Origin: Klebsiella spallanzanii
GTDB lineage: Bacteria; Pseudomonadota; Gammaproteobacteria; Enterobacterales; Enterobacteriaceae
Direction of reading: 5' to 3'
Assembly: GCF_902158555.1 (NCBI RefSeq)
Contig: NZ_CABGGS010000034.1
Coordinates: 124,001-188,000, forward strand
DNA length: 64,000 nt
A program made the position numbers and the translations under genes. Shown here piece after piece: positions 1-8,511 of the stretch. The notes under the pieces were generated by a model that worked only from the letters and a program-made list of their open reading frames with translations, did no database searches and was not told where the DNA came from. The stretch's first letter is position 1; each line of letters opens with the position of its first letter.

Positions 1-2
1 TA

Positions 3-119
3 TATAGTATGGCGCCTAACTATATGATTGAAGCGATAAACGATCAAGCGAAAAATGTGGAGATTGATGACAAGCCTGGCCTGAACGTCGAGCCTGTTTT
101 TTTGCCGGATGGCGGCTGA
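3..119 (+). CDS. possible 3' end of a gene entering from the left edge
   Basis: A reading frame open from the left edge ends at TGA 117-119, giving a tail that includes APNYMIEAIND and ends FLPDGG. The stop lies inside the first REP unit, which is common for gene ends in these genomes. I do not recognise the protein and only about 38 codons are visible. It may be a chance open frame. Confidence 0.3.
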   Translation, partial: YSMAPNYMIEAINDQAKNVEIDDKPGLNVEPVFLPDGG

Positions 120-220
120 CGCCTTACCCGGGCCTGGTGCTTTGCGCCGCCCCCGGGAGGAAGACCGCAGGGTGTTGCCGAATTATCCCGGAGGCGATGC
201 TATGCATCTGTCCGGGCTAC
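104..220. repeat. two REP-like palindromic units
   Basis: Positions 104-135 (core GCCGGATGGCGGC) and 187-220 (CCCGGAGGCG ... CTGTCCGGGCTAC) match the enterobacterial REP pattern of GC-rich imperfect palindromes ending in CCGG motifs. They lie downstream of yddH and may act as 3'-end or gyrase-associated elements. Confidence 0.7.
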
Positions 221-250
221 CGATCTCAATAATCTGCGGGTCGGCAAGGT

Positions 251-832
251 TTACTCTTCCGGGGTATTAGCCTGTACGTGGCGACCGCTGGCGACAAAAT
301 TTCCTGTGCCGAGATGATGCAGCGTATTGATCTTATCATCGTCGAACTGCCAGCGACCGGTGACGAACGCGCGCTCATCAGCAGCGGCGGAAACCACCTC
401 GCCAAACAGGGTGTCGTACTGCTCCTGTGCCGCCGTTGGCGGCAGCAGGCGGCACTCCATCCACGCCAGACATTTCTCTTCGATAAGCGGTAATCCCAGC
501 TCCGGGCCTTGCACTACCGGAATGCCGTAAGCGTTAAATTTATCCTCATCGCGCCCGCTGATGCTGCCGACCGCGTAGGTCCAGCTGGCGGCTTCCACCC
601 CCGGTACGACGATGCCGAAGGTACCGTTGCGCTCAATAATTTCCCGCGTCCAGGCGCTTTTATCCACCACGATAGCCAGCCTCGGCGGCGCGAACTCCAC
701 CGGCATCGACCACGCGGCGGCCATGACGTTACGGCGTTGAGACTGGGCGTCATAGCTGGTTATCAGAATGGTCGGGCCATGATTAAGCAGGCGACTGGCG
801 TACTGGAGTTCCACGTGGCGAAAACGGCTCAT
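251..832 (-). CDS. yddH: flavin reductase-like protein YddH
   Basis: A 193-residue protein of the flavin reductase-like (DIM6/NTAB) FMN-binding split-barrel type. The fold should bind FMN, but the physiological substrate is unknown. ATG at 832 is preferred over the longer open frame because AAGGAA lies just upstream (AAGGAACGCATATG) and the protein then begins MSRFRHVELQ. Core stretches such as NVMAAAWSMPVEFAPPR and NGTFGIVVPG are typical of the family. The symbol rests on family plus position: E. coli yddH is close to nhoA, as here, although an ABC operon now separates the two. Confidence 0.75.
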   Translation of the reverse strand: MSRFRHVELQYASRLLNHGPTILITSYDAQSQRRNVMAAAWSMPVEFAPPRLAIVVDKSAWTREIIERNGTFGIVVPGVEAASWTYAVGSISGRDEDKFNAYGIPVVQGPELGLPLIEEKCLAWMECRLLPPTAAQEQYDTLFGEVVSAAADERAFVTGRWQFDDDKINTLHHLGTGNFVASGRHVQANTPEE

Positions 833-960
833 ATGCGTTCCTTGGTAAATGGGTCTGATGCCTGACCACACGTTAATCCGCAATGAAAATGTAATCAATA
901 CGTCATCAAGGCTCCCTATAGTCGGCGGCACTAAGTCCCAAAGAGGATCACAATATGTTA

Positions 961-1013
961 GCTCCCCTGAGTTTATCTCAGGTGAGCGCGGCCCGGCGGA
1001 TGTTGACCGCGGG
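961..1013 (+). promoter_or_regulatory. candidate structured leader RNA upstream of the ABC operon
   Basis: Two consecutive hairpins lie 33-85 nt before the ABC ATPase start. Hairpin 1 pairs GCTC (961-964) with GAGC (984-987) and CCTGAG (966-971) with CTCAGG (977-982), across one C/T mismatch. Hairpin 2 has GCGG (996-999), a 7-nt loop and CCGC (1007-1010). Neither is followed by a T tract, so this is not a simple terminator. The TPP core sequences are absent. A cis-regulatory RNA is an inference. Confidence 0.35.
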
Positions 1014-1045
1014 TAGAGCATCGCATTCCCAACGGGAGGGCGAAA

Positions 1046-1747
1046 ATGCGCGCGCTTACCAGCATTAAACTCGACGGCGTTTCCTTCGCCTTCGGCACTC
1101 ATACCGTTCTTAATCAGATCAGTCTGCATATCGACGCGGGCAGCATCGTTGCGCTGCTGGGGCCTTCGGGCTGCGGCAAAAGCACGCTGCTGCGCTTGCT
1201 CGCTGGGCTAACCGTACCTGCCCGCGGTGAAATTCACTTCGGCGATCGTCTGGTGGCGAAAACCGGCTGGGGAATGCCCCCGGAACAGCGCGATCTCGGT
1301 ATGGTCTTTCAGGATTATGCTCTGTGGCCGCATATGACTGCCGCGCAGAACGTGGATTTTCCGCTGCGTATGCGCGGTGTAGCGCGTCACGAACGGCAAA
1401 AGCGCGTCGAGGAGGCGCTGGCGATGGTCGGTCTCAACGGCTTTGCTGATCGCAAACCGTCGGGGCTTTCCGGCGGTCAGCAGCAGCGCGTCGCCCTGGC
1501 CCGCGCTATCGTCGCTGAGCCTCGGGTGCTGCTGTTTGATGAGCCGCTCTCCAACCTCGACAGCGAACTGCGCGAGTCGCTATGCGTGGAGATGAGCCGC
1601 CTGCTGCGCCAGTTGGGGATTACAGCTGTCTACGTCACCCACGACCGTCGCGAAGCCGAGCTGCTGGCAGACAAGATTGTGCATTTATCTGCGGGCAGCA
1701 TTGCCGCCGTCCGCGCCGTTACTTCATCCTCAGGGGAACCCGCATGA
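1046..1747 (+). CDS. ABC transporter ATP-binding protein, iron/thiamine/phosphonate-like class
   Basis: A 233-residue nucleotide-binding subunit that should energise import by the two proteins encoded next. Walker A is GPSGCGKST (39-47), the Q-loop region is MVFQDYALWPHM, the signature LSGGQ is at 141-145, Walker B VLLFDEP at 161-167 and the switch His at 199. It is shorter than FbpC or PotA-type subunits because the C-terminal regulatory domain is missing. GGGAGGGCGAAAATG provides a strong ribosome binding site. Its stop overlaps the next start by four bases (ATGA), indicating translational coupling. Confidence 0.9.
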   Translation: MRALTSIKLDGVSFAFGTHTVLNQISLHIDAGSIVALLGPSGCGKSTLLRLLAGLTVPARGEIHFGDRLVAKTGWGMPPEQRDLGMVFQDYALWPHMTAAQNVDFPLRMRGVARHERQKRVEEALAMVGLNGFADRKPSGLSGGQQQRVALARAIVAEPRVLLFDEPLSNLDSELRESLCVEMSRLLRQLGITAVYVTHDRREAELLADKIVHLSAGSIAAVRAVTSSSGEPA

Positions 1748-2712
1748 AAACCGTTATGACCATTAAGACAGGAGTTGCGCTCGCGATTATGCTATCGACC
1801 ACCATGATCTCCAGCGCCCACGCGCTGACCGTATACACCGCCGGTCCGGGCTCTCTGGCGAAAAGTCTCGCCAGCGGCTATGAGAAGAAAACCGGGGTGA
1901 AGGTGAATATTTTCCAGGCCACAACCGGCAAGGTAATGGCGCGTCTTGAAGCCGAACAGGCGAACCCGCAGGCGGACGTGCTGATCTCCGCTTCCTGGGA
2001 CACAGCGGAGGATTTGCATAACCGCGGCTGGCTGCTGGCGTATCAGAGCGCTAATGCCGATAAAGTTCCGGCGAATCTGAAATCCGCTGATTACGTTGCG
2101 CAGGGTATTTCGGCGCTGGGGATCGTCTGGAACACCAAAAGCGGCACCCCGGAGCCGAAAGAGTGGCGCGACCTGACCGAAGCGGCGTTCAAAGATAAAG
2201 TCACCACGCCGGACCCGGCGCTCTCCGGCGCGTCGCTGGATTTGCTGATCGGGTTACAGAATGGTATGGGTGATAAAGCCTGGTCGCTGTTTGACGACCT
2301 GAAAAAGAACGGCATGGTGGTCAGCGGGCCAAATGCCCAGGCGGTAACGCCGGTGATGCAGGGGGCGAAAGCGGCGGTCTTCGGTGCGGTGGACTATGTC
2401 TCTTATGGCAATATTCATCAGGGTGAATCGCTGAAGGTGATTTTCCCGGCCAGCGGTACGGTTATTGCGCCGCGTCCAATGATGATCCTTAAAACCAGCC
2501 AGCATGCAGACGATGCTAAAGCTTTTGTTGACTATGTCCTGTCGCCGGAAGGTCAGGCGCTGGTCGCTGATGCCTGGTTAATGCCCGCCCGTAGCGATGT
2601 TAAGGCTAAGCGTCCGCTACTCAACGAGCTGAAAATTCTGCCGACCACCAGCGATGGCAACAGCGAACGTAGCGCGGTCCTTTCACGTTTTAATTCGCTC
2701 TTCGCGCAGTAA
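1744..2712 (+). CDS. periplasmic substrate-binding protein of ABC importer
   Basis: A 322-residue extracellular solute-binding protein of the family containing FbpA/AfuA and PhnS. ATG 1744 overlaps the ATPase stop and is followed by a signal peptide ending SSAHA before LTVYTAG. The class hallmark LTVYTAGPGSLAKSLASGYEKKTGVKV opens the mature protein. The adjacent tyrosine pair used by FbpA for ferric iron is not evident; a DYVSYGN stretch occupies the comparable late region. The ligand (iron, phosphonate or another anion) therefore cannot be assigned. Confidence 0.88.
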   Translation: MKTVMTIKTGVALAIMLSTTMISSAHALTVYTAGPGSLAKSLASGYEKKTGVKVNIFQATTGKVMARLEAEQANPQADVLISASWDTAEDLHNRGWLLAYQSANADKVPANLKSADYVAQGISALGIVWNTKSGTPEPKEWRDLTEAAFKDKVTTPDPALSGASLDLLIGLQNGMGDKAWSLFDDLKKNGMVVSGPNAQAVTPVMQGAKAAVFGAVDYVSYGNIHQGESLKVIFPASGTVIAPRPMMILKTSQHADDAKAFVDYVLSPEGQALVADAWLMPARSDVKAKRPLLNELKILPTTSDGNSERSAVLSRFNSLFAQ

Positions 2713-2719
2713 ATCGATT

Positions 2720-2860
2720 TCCCCGGGTGGCGAAACGTTGCTCGGCCAAAGTAGCCCAATCATACAGTAGCGCCACCGGGAAGATGCAACGCTGAGGCAT
2801 CAGAGCCCAGTGCATTTCCCGGAGGCGGCGCTGGCGCGCCTGTCCGGGCTACCGGATCGC
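2720..2860. repeat. REP/BIME-like cluster inside the ABC operon
   Basis: CCGGGTGGCG near 2722 is nearly complementary to CGCCACCGGG near 2770, and a REP core follows (CCCGGAGGCGGCG ... CCTGTCCGGGCTACCGG, about 2818-2855). It separates the binding-protein gene from the permease gene and could set different expression levels for the two by stabilising the upstream mRNA 3' end. Confidence 0.65.
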
Positions 2861-2888
2861 AGACGGGGATCGTTTCCAGGAAACTACC

Positions 2889-4544
2889 GTGAAACAGAAA
2901 CTTATTTCGACGGGAACGCTAACGGCGCTGCTGGTGCTGGTGGCGTTACCGCTCTTTTTTATCGTCCTACAGGCGATATTCCCCCAGTTTAGCGCCGGTT
3001 CGCTGGGCGACGCATTCAGCGGCGTGCCAGCGCTGATTGCGGACCCGCAGCTGCCGCCGATGCTGGGCGGCACCCTGTGGGTGGCCTGCGGCGTGGCGCT
3101 GATGAGCGTGATTATCGGTTTGCCGCTGGGCGTGCTGCGCGGATTGTTTAATTTACCGTTGCCACGCCTCTGGGATTTGCTGTTTCTGATCCCCTTTCTT
3201 ACGCCACCGTATATTGCTGCGCTGTCATGGATGCTGGTACTGCAAAGCAACGGCTATCTGCAACAGCTGACCGGCTGGGATCTGAACGATCTGCTGTTCA
3301 GCCGCAGCGGGATCGTGCTGGTGATGACCCTCAACATCTTCCCTGTGGTCTATTTTGCGGTCTCTCGCAGCCTGCTGGCGAGCGGTCAGCGGCTGGCGAT
3401 AGTGGCGCGGGTGCACGGAGCCAGCGCCTGGCGGGCGTTCTGGCATATCACGTTGCCAATGCTTTCTCCGGCGCTGGCGGCGGGGATGCTGCTGGCGTTT
3501 ACCCTCGCCATTGAAGAGTATGGCGTACCGGCGGCGCTCGGTTCACGGGCGGGACTGGTGATGTTGACCGTGGGAATCGAGAAAAAGCTCGCCGACTGGC
3601 CTATCGACCTGCCTGGCGCCTCGCTGCTGTCGCTGCTGCTGATTGCGGTAGCGCTGCTGGCCTGGTGGCTGCAAAAGCGGCTGGTTGGCGATAAAGAAGT
3701 GACCAGCGTTACCGGCAAGCCGGGAGAGAACAGCGGGGCGGATTTAGGCTGGCTGGCGCTTCCGGCGGTGCTGTTAATGGCCGTTGTCGGCGGATTGGCG
3801 GTGTTATTACCGGGGGCATCGATGGTACTAACCAGCCTGATGGGGACGCTGTCGGGTGGTATTCATGCTGACAATTTTACCTTCAGGCATTTCGATGCGT
3901 TGTTTGCCCAGCAGGGCGATGCGCTGTCAGCGCTGGGGACCAGCCTTTCGCTGGCGCTGGCTTCGGCGTTGATCGTCGGCCTGATTGGTCTCCTGGCTGC
4001 CTGGCTGGTGCTGGTGCAGAAAATCAGAGGGAGTGCGATTGTCGATGCATTATCGCTGATGCCAGCAGCACTGCCGGGCGTGGTCGTCGGCGTTGGGCTG
4101 ATTTTGCTGTGGAACCAGCCGTTCTGGCCGGTTTCTCCCTATAACACCTGGTTTATGCTGCTGCTTTCTTATTGCTGTCTGCTGCTGCCGTGGCCGGTGC
4201 GCTATGTCGGCAGCGCGCTGCGTCAACTCGGCAATAACCTTGAGCCCGCCGCACGGGTGCACGGCGCGACGCCATTGCAGGCGCTGCGCCTGATCGTTCT
4301 GCCGCTGGTATTTCCGGCGCTGCTGGCGGCGATGCTGATGGTGTTTGCCGTGGCCTCCCGCGAGCTGGTGACCTCGCTGCTGTTGGCCCCGGCCGGGACA
4401 CAAACCGTGGCGGTGTTTATCTGGCGTCAGTTTGAGCAGGGCTCGGTAGGACAGGGGATGGCAATGGCTTCCCTGACGCTATTTACTGGCCTTGCTTTAA
4501 TGCTCAGCGCGCTGGCGCTGATGCAGCGGGGCACGCGTGAATAA
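2889..4544 (+). CDS. two-domain ABC transporter permease, SfuB/ThiP-like
   Basis: A 551-residue inner-membrane permease made of two fused BPD_transp_1-type halves, giving roughly twelve membrane segments. Each half carries an EAA-type loop contacting the ATPase: RVHGASAWRAFWHITLPML in the N-terminal half and RVHGATPLQALRLIVLPLV in the C-terminal half. Fused permeases of this layout are known for ferric iron, thiamine and 2-aminoethylphosphonate importers. It completes the import system after a 176-nt gap holding REP units. CAGGAAACTACC precedes the ATG. Confidence 0.88.
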   Translation: MKQKLISTGTLTALLVLVALPLFFIVLQAIFPQFSAGSLGDAFSGVPALIADPQLPPMLGGTLWVACGVALMSVIIGLPLGVLRGLFNLPLPRLWDLLFLIPFLTPPYIAALSWMLVLQSNGYLQQLTGWDLNDLLFSRSGIVLVMTLNIFPVVYFAVSRSLLASGQRLAIVARVHGASAWRAFWHITLPMLSPALAAGMLLAFTLAIEEYGVPAALGSRAGLVMLTVGIEKKLADWPIDLPGASLLSLLLIAVALLAWWLQKRLVGDKEVTSVTGKPGENSGADLGWLALPAVLLMAVVGGLAVLLPGASMVLTSLMGTLSGGIHADNFTFRHFDALFAQQGDALSALGTSLSLALASALIVGLIGLLAAWLVLVQKIRGSAIVDALSLMPAALPGVVVGVGLILLWNQPFWPVSPYNTWFMLLLSYCCLLLPWPVRYVGSALRQLGNNLEPAARVHGATPLQALRLIVLPLVFPALLAAMLMVFAVASRELVTSLLLAPAGTQTVAVFIWRQFEQGSVGQGMAMASLTLFTGLALMLSALALMQRGTRE

Positions 4545-4620
4545 AGGCGATCGCACAAAATAGCTGGTCAGGCAGAAAAAACAGGCTATAAATGTCGGAC
4601 ACCGATTGCTGGAGGCATTG

Positions 4621-5466
4621 ATGAGTCCATTTTTAAGCGCCTATTTTTCTCGTCTGGGCTGGACGGGAACCCCTGAAGTATCGATTAACACCTTGCGTGA
4701 ACTGCATATCCACCATAACGGCGCGATCCCGTTTGAGAACCTGGATGTGTTGCTGCCCAGAGAGATGCATCTCGACGATCGGACGCTGGAAGATAAGCTG
4801 ATTCATGGCCGTCGTGGCGGTTACTGCTTTGAGCAAAATGGTCTGCTGGAGAGAGCGCTGCGCGAGATGGGCTTTAACGTGCGCAGCCTGCTGGGGCGCG
4901 TGGTGCTGGCCAATCCACCGCATATGCCGCCGCGCACTCATCGGCTGTTGCTGGTGGAGGTTGAGGGCGAGCGTTGGATTGCCGATGTCGGCTTTGGCGG
5001 TCAGACCCTGACCGCGCCGATTAAGCTGTTGGCGGATGTTGAACAAACCACGCCGCACGGTGAGTATCGCCTGATTTATGAAGGGGATGAATGGGCGCTG
5101 CAGTTCAGTCATCACGGTCACTGGCAGTCGATGTACCATTTTGATTTGGGTCGTCAGTACGCTTCTGACTACGTGATGGGCAACTTCTGGTCGGCGCACT
5201 GGCCGCAGTCGCACTTCCGTCACCATCTGCTGATGTGCCGCCATTTACCGGACGGCGGCAAAATGACGCTAACCAATTTCCACTTTACCCATTGGGATAA
5301 AAACCATGTGGTCGAAAAGCTGGATTTACCAGACGTTCCGGCGCTGTACGAAGCGCTGCAAACGCGTTTCGGCCTCGGCGTGGATGATGCCAAATATGGC
5401 TTTAGCGAAGCGGAGTTAGCGGCGGTGATGGCGGCGTTTGATACGCATCCGGAGGCGGGGAAGTAG
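4621..5466 (+). CDS. nhoA: arylamine N-acetyltransferase
   Basis: Cytosolic acetyl-CoA-dependent N-acetyltransferase acting on arylamines, hydrazines and N-hydroxyarylamines, with 281 residues as in E. coli and Salmonella. The catalytic triad falls exactly at the canonical positions: Cys69 in RGGYCFEQNG, His107 in THRLLLVEVEGE and Asp122 in WIADVGFGG. ATG 4621 is chosen because GGAGG lies five bases upstream; an in-frame TTG at 4606 lacks a site. In E. coli the gene also adjoins the nar-Z operon. Confidence 0.93.
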   Translation: MSPFLSAYFSRLGWTGTPEVSINTLRELHIHHNGAIPFENLDVLLPREMHLDDRTLEDKLIHGRRGGYCFEQNGLLERALREMGFNVRSLLGRVVLANPPHMPPRTHRLLLVEVEGERWIADVGFGGQTLTAPIKLLADVEQTTPHGEYRLIYEGDEWALQFSHHGHWQSMYHFDLGRQYASDYVMGNFWSAHWPQSHFRHHLLMCRHLPDGGKMTLTNFHFTHWDKNHVVEKLDLPDVPALYEALQTRFGLGVDDAKYGFSEAELAAVMAAFDTHPEAGK

Positions 5467-5477
5467 GTTTTGACGTT

Positions 5478-5590
5478 TTACCCTCACCCTTACCCTCTCC
5501 CTGGAAGGGAGAGGGGAGCGCACGGTGCGGAGTTTCGGTCTGCCTTTCTCCCTCTCCCCGCATTTGGGGAGAGGGTCGGGGTGAGGGGAA
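5478..5590. repeat. paired CCCTC/GAGGG palindromic intergenic repeat
   Basis: Two linked palindromes: a CTCTCCCTGGAAGGGAGAG hairpin (about 5496-5514) preceded by CCCTCACCCT, and CTCTCCCCGCATTTGGGGAGAG followed by TCGGGGTGAGGG (about 5552-5588). The outer CCCTCACCC and GGGGTGAGGG also pair. This arrangement is a common dispersed repeat in enterobacteria. It sits between the convergent nhoA and narV genes and could act as a bidirectional transcription barrier. Confidence 0.7.
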
Positions 5591-5594
5591 AGAC

Positions 5595-6275
5595 TCAGCG
5601 CCTTGAACGTACCACCTGATAGCGGCGGGTGAAATACTCCACCGGGGCGCTCCAGACGTGCACCAGACGAGTGAACGGGAACAGCAGGAAGATGGTCATC
5701 CCCAGCACCAGGTGAACGCGATAAATCCACGCCACGCCGTCAAGATGCGCCGACGCGCCGCCGTGGAAGGTCACCACCGCCTGCGCCCAGTCCACCAGTT
5801 TTAGCATCTCGCTGCCGTCCGGGTGCTGCGCGGAGAACGGAATGGTCGTCAGGCCGAGCGCGCACTGAATCAGCAGAATGCTCAGAATCAGGATATCCGC
5901 GGTGGTGGAGGTGGCGCGAATGCGCGGGTTGGTCAGACGACGAACCAGCAGCCCGATACCGCCGACCAACGTCAGCACACCGCAAACCCCGCCAAGGATC
6001 ATCGCCATCAGCTGCTTCTGCGACATCGGCAGGAACCAGGAATAGACCCAGTGTGGCGTCAACATGCCGAAGAAGTGGCCGAAGAAGATCCCGAGAATGC
6101 CGATGTGGAACAGGTTCGACCAAAGCACCATCCCGCGTTTATCCAGCATCTGGCTCGATGAGGCGCGCCAGGTGTACTGACCGTAGTCGTAGCGCAACCA
6201 GCTGCCGATGAGAAACACCGTTCCGCAGAGATAGGGGTAGATATCGTAAAAGAAGACGTTAAGGTACTGTATCAT
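5595..6275 (-). CDS. narV: nitrate reductase Z gamma subunit (cytochrome b)
   Basis: A 226-residue NarI-type membrane subunit that oxidises quinol at the periplasmic side and passes electrons through two b hemes to NarY. About five membrane segments are visible, with candidate heme histidines in [14 protein letters not shown] near the N-terminus and in the C-terminal half ([23 protein letters not shown]). Its start overlaps the narW stop by four bases. It is named V rather than I because of the narU/nhoA context, as sequence alone does not distinguish the isoenzymes. Confidence 0.92.
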   Translation of the reverse strand: MIQYLNVFFYDIYPYLCGTVFLIGSWLRYDYGQYTWRASSSQMLDKRGMVLWSNLFHIGILGIFFGHFFGMLTPHWVYSWFLPMSQKQLMAMILGGVCGVLTLVGGIGLLVRRLTNPRIRATSTTADILILSILLIQCALGLTTIPFSAQHPDGSEMLKLVDWAQAVVTFHGGASAHLDGVAWIYRVHLVLGMTIFLLFPFTRLVHVWSAPVEYFTRRYQVVRSRR

Positions 6276-6967
6276 TTCGGGCCTCCGGCACGGACGTCGA
6301 CATACTGCGGTGCCACGTCCTGGCTAAAGCGTCGTTGATAAGACTGCATTGGGGAGCTGTCGCAGGCGGTGGCGTTATCTTCGATAAACTTCACCTGTTC
6401 CTCCTCCCACACTGCATCCAGCGCCTGACGGGTATCGTCGCGTTTTTCCCCCGCCACCTGTTTAGTGACACTGTCACTGTTTAGTTTGCTATCAGCGATC
6501 GACAGCAACGCATCAAACAGTTGATAGTATTGGCATTCCCTCTGCTTTAGCCTCCCGCCGAGCAGGGCCAGAATCGGCGCAACGTTCTGTAAACCCTCGC
6601 GAGCTTCGTTTTCCGGTAAGATGCTCAGGTACTCCAGATAGAGCGGCAGGTGGTCCGGCAGTTCGCGGCTGTTTAGCTGCAAACCGGCCTGTTCATACTG
6701 GCCCATTAAATCAACCATCGCCTGGCCGCGATCGCGGGATTCGGCGTGGACGTGTTCGAACAGCAGCAGCGAAGTAGCACGCCCGCGCTCGAACACTTCG
6801 CACCATTCGGCCTGCCGATCGAGGAGCTTCGCCGCCAGCAGCGGCCCGACGAAAGGCAGCAGCGCAGGAGCATCGGCGCTGACCAGCGTCAGCGCCTCCT
6901 CACGGCTCTCCCACAGTACCTCGTCCGGGTACTCCAGCAGCAGACCGATGACTTTGAGGATCTGCAT
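6272..6967 (-). CDS. narW: nitrate reductase Z assembly chaperone
   Basis: A 231-residue NarJ-type chaperone of the TorD superfamily. It binds the NarZ apoprotein and helps insert the molybdenum cofactor before membrane attachment, and is not part of the final enzyme. The NarJ start pattern [16 protein letters not shown] and the central [12 protein letters not shown] motif are visible. Its start shares one base with the end of narY and its stop overlaps narV by four bases, so all four subunits are translationally coupled. Confidence 0.92.
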   Translation of the reverse strand: MQILKVIGLLLEYPDEVLWESREEALTLVSADAPALLPFVGPLLAAKLLDRQAEWCEVFERGRATSLLLFEHVHAESRDRGQAMVDLMGQYEQAGLQLNSRELPDHLPLYLEYLSILPENEAREGLQNVAPILALLGGRLKQRECQYYQLFDALLSIADSKLNSDSVTKQVAGEKRDDTRQALDAVWEEEQVKFIEDNATACDSSPMQSYQRRFSQDVAPQYVDVRAGGPK

Positions 6968-8511
6968 TATTCTCCCTCCCCGTGTTTGCGCACGCCACCG
7001 ATGTCAATGGCATCGATGCGCCGACTGTTGAAGAGGTTGAACTTGGTATCCGAACCGTGGCAGCCATCGCCGAAGGTGAAACCACAGCCGTTTTTCTCCG
7101 GGAAAGCATCTTCCGCCATTTCGCGGTGGCTGGTGGGGATCACAAAGCGGTCTTCGTAGTTGGCGATCGCCAGATAACGGTACATGTCCTCAACCTGTTC
7201 CACGCTTAAGCCGACTTCTTCGATGGCGCGGGTGTCGGTGACGCCTTCCACTGTCTGGGAGCGTTTGTAGTGCCGCATCGCCATCATGCGTTTCAGGGCG
7301 CGCAGCACCGGGCCGGTATCGCCCGCACTGAGCAGATTGGCGAGGTATTGCACCGGAATGCGCAGGCTTTCCACCGCCGGGAGAATATTGCCGTTGCTCG
7401 GCAGGCCGCCCGCATCGGCCACCGACTGAATCGGCGACAGCGGCGGGACGTACCAGACCATCGGCAGGGTGCGGTATTCCGGATGCAGCGGCAGGGCCAG
7501 CTTCCAGTCCATCGCCAGCTTGTAGACCGGGGATTTCTGCGCTGCGTCAATCACGTTATGCGGAATGCCTTGCTTCAACGCCTCTTCGATCACCGCCGGG
7601 TCGTGCGGATCGAGGAACACGTCGCACTGGCGTTCGTAGAGATCGGTTTCATGTTCGGTGCTGGCCGCTTCTTCGATGCGGTCCGCGTCATACAGCAGCA
7701 CTCCGAGGTAACGGATGCGCCCGACGCAGGTTTCGGAGCAGACCGTCGGTTGTCCGGATTCGATACGCGGGTAGCAGAAGATGCATTTCTCTGACTTGCC
7801 GCTCTTCCAGTTGAAGTAGATTTTTTTGTATGGACAGCCGCTGATGCACAGTCGCCAGCCGCGGCATTTGTCCTGGTCGATCAGTACGATACCGTCTTCT
7901 TCACGCTTGTAGATGGCGCCGCTCGGGCAGGTGGCGACACAGCTTGGGTTGAGACAGTGTTCGCACAGACGCGGGAGATACATCATGAAGGTGTTTTCGA
8001 ACTGACCGTACATCTCCTTTTGCATTGCGGCAAAGTTCTGGTCGTGGGCACGCTTTTCGAACTCGCCGCCGAGCAGTTCCTCCCAGTTCGGGCCCCATTC
8101 AATCTTGTTCATCCGCTGGCCACTGATCAGCGAACGCGGGCGGGCGGTGGGCAGATGTTTACCTTCTGCCGCGTTGTGCAGATGTTGGTAGTCGTAGGTG
8201 AACGGTTCGTAATAGTCGTCAATGCCCGGAATCAGCGGGTTGGCAAAGATTTTAGACAGTACGCCGACACGGTTGCCGAGGCGCGGAGTGAGCTTGCCGG
8301 TAATGCTGCGAACCCAGCCGCCTTGCCACGCCTCCTGATCTTCCCAGTTCTTCGGGTAGCCAATACCCGGTTTGGTTTCCACGTTGTTAAACCATGCGTA
8401 CTCCATCCCTTCACGGCTGCTCCAGACGTTTTTACAGGTGACCGAGCAGGTGTGGCAGCCGATGCATTTGTCGAGATTAAGCACCATGCCGACCTGTGAG
8501 CGTATCTTCAT
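6967..8511 (-). CDS. narY: nitrate reductase Z beta (iron-sulfur) subunit
   Basis: A 514-residue NarH-type electron-transfer subunit on the cytoplasmic face. Cysteine clusters are all present: CIGCHTCSVTCKNVW near residue 16; CEHCLNPSCVATCP; CRGWRLCISGCP, where Trp replaces a cysteine as in the 3Fe-4S cluster of NarH; and CIFCYPRIE with CSETCVGR. It relays electrons from the NarV hemes to NarZ. It overlaps narZ by four bases and narW by one. Confidence 0.94.
   Translation of the reverse strand: MKIRSQVGMVLNLDKCIGCHTCSVTCKNVWSSREGMEYAWFNNVETKPGIGYPKNWEDQEAWQGGWVRSITGKLTPRLGNRVGVLSKIFANPLIPGIDDYYEPFTYDYQHLHNAAEGKHLPTARPRSLISGQRMNKIEWGPNWEELLGGEFEKRAHDQNFAAMQKEMYGQFENTFMMYLPRLCEHCLNPSCVATCPSGAIYKREEDGIVLIDQDKCRGWRLCISGCPYKKIYFNWKSGKSEKCIFCYPRIESGQPTVCSETCVGRIRYLGVLLYDADRIEEAASTEHETDLYERQCDVFLDPHDPAVIEEALKQGIPHNVIDAAQKSPVYKLAMDWKLALPLHPEYRTLPMVWYVPPLSPIQSVADAGGLPSNGNILPAVESLRIPVQYLANLLSAGDTGPVLRALKRMMAMRHYKRSQTVEGVTDTRAIEEVGLSVEQVEDMYRYLAIANYEDRFVIPTSHREMAEDAFPEKNGCGFTFGDGCHGSDTKFNLFNSRRIDAIDIGGVRKHGEGE

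Noticed and set aside
961-1045. TPP riboswitch before the ABC operon
   Set aside because: CTGAG pairing was suggestive, but the conserved TPP core (CUGAGA plus the ACCUGAUCUGG-type helix) is not present.
4050-4403. Minus-strand open frames inside permease, nar, fdn, mgtB and katG genes
   Set aside because: They are low-complexity or arginine/glutamine-rich antisense translations of well-supported genes in GC-rich DNA and lack ribosome binding sites.
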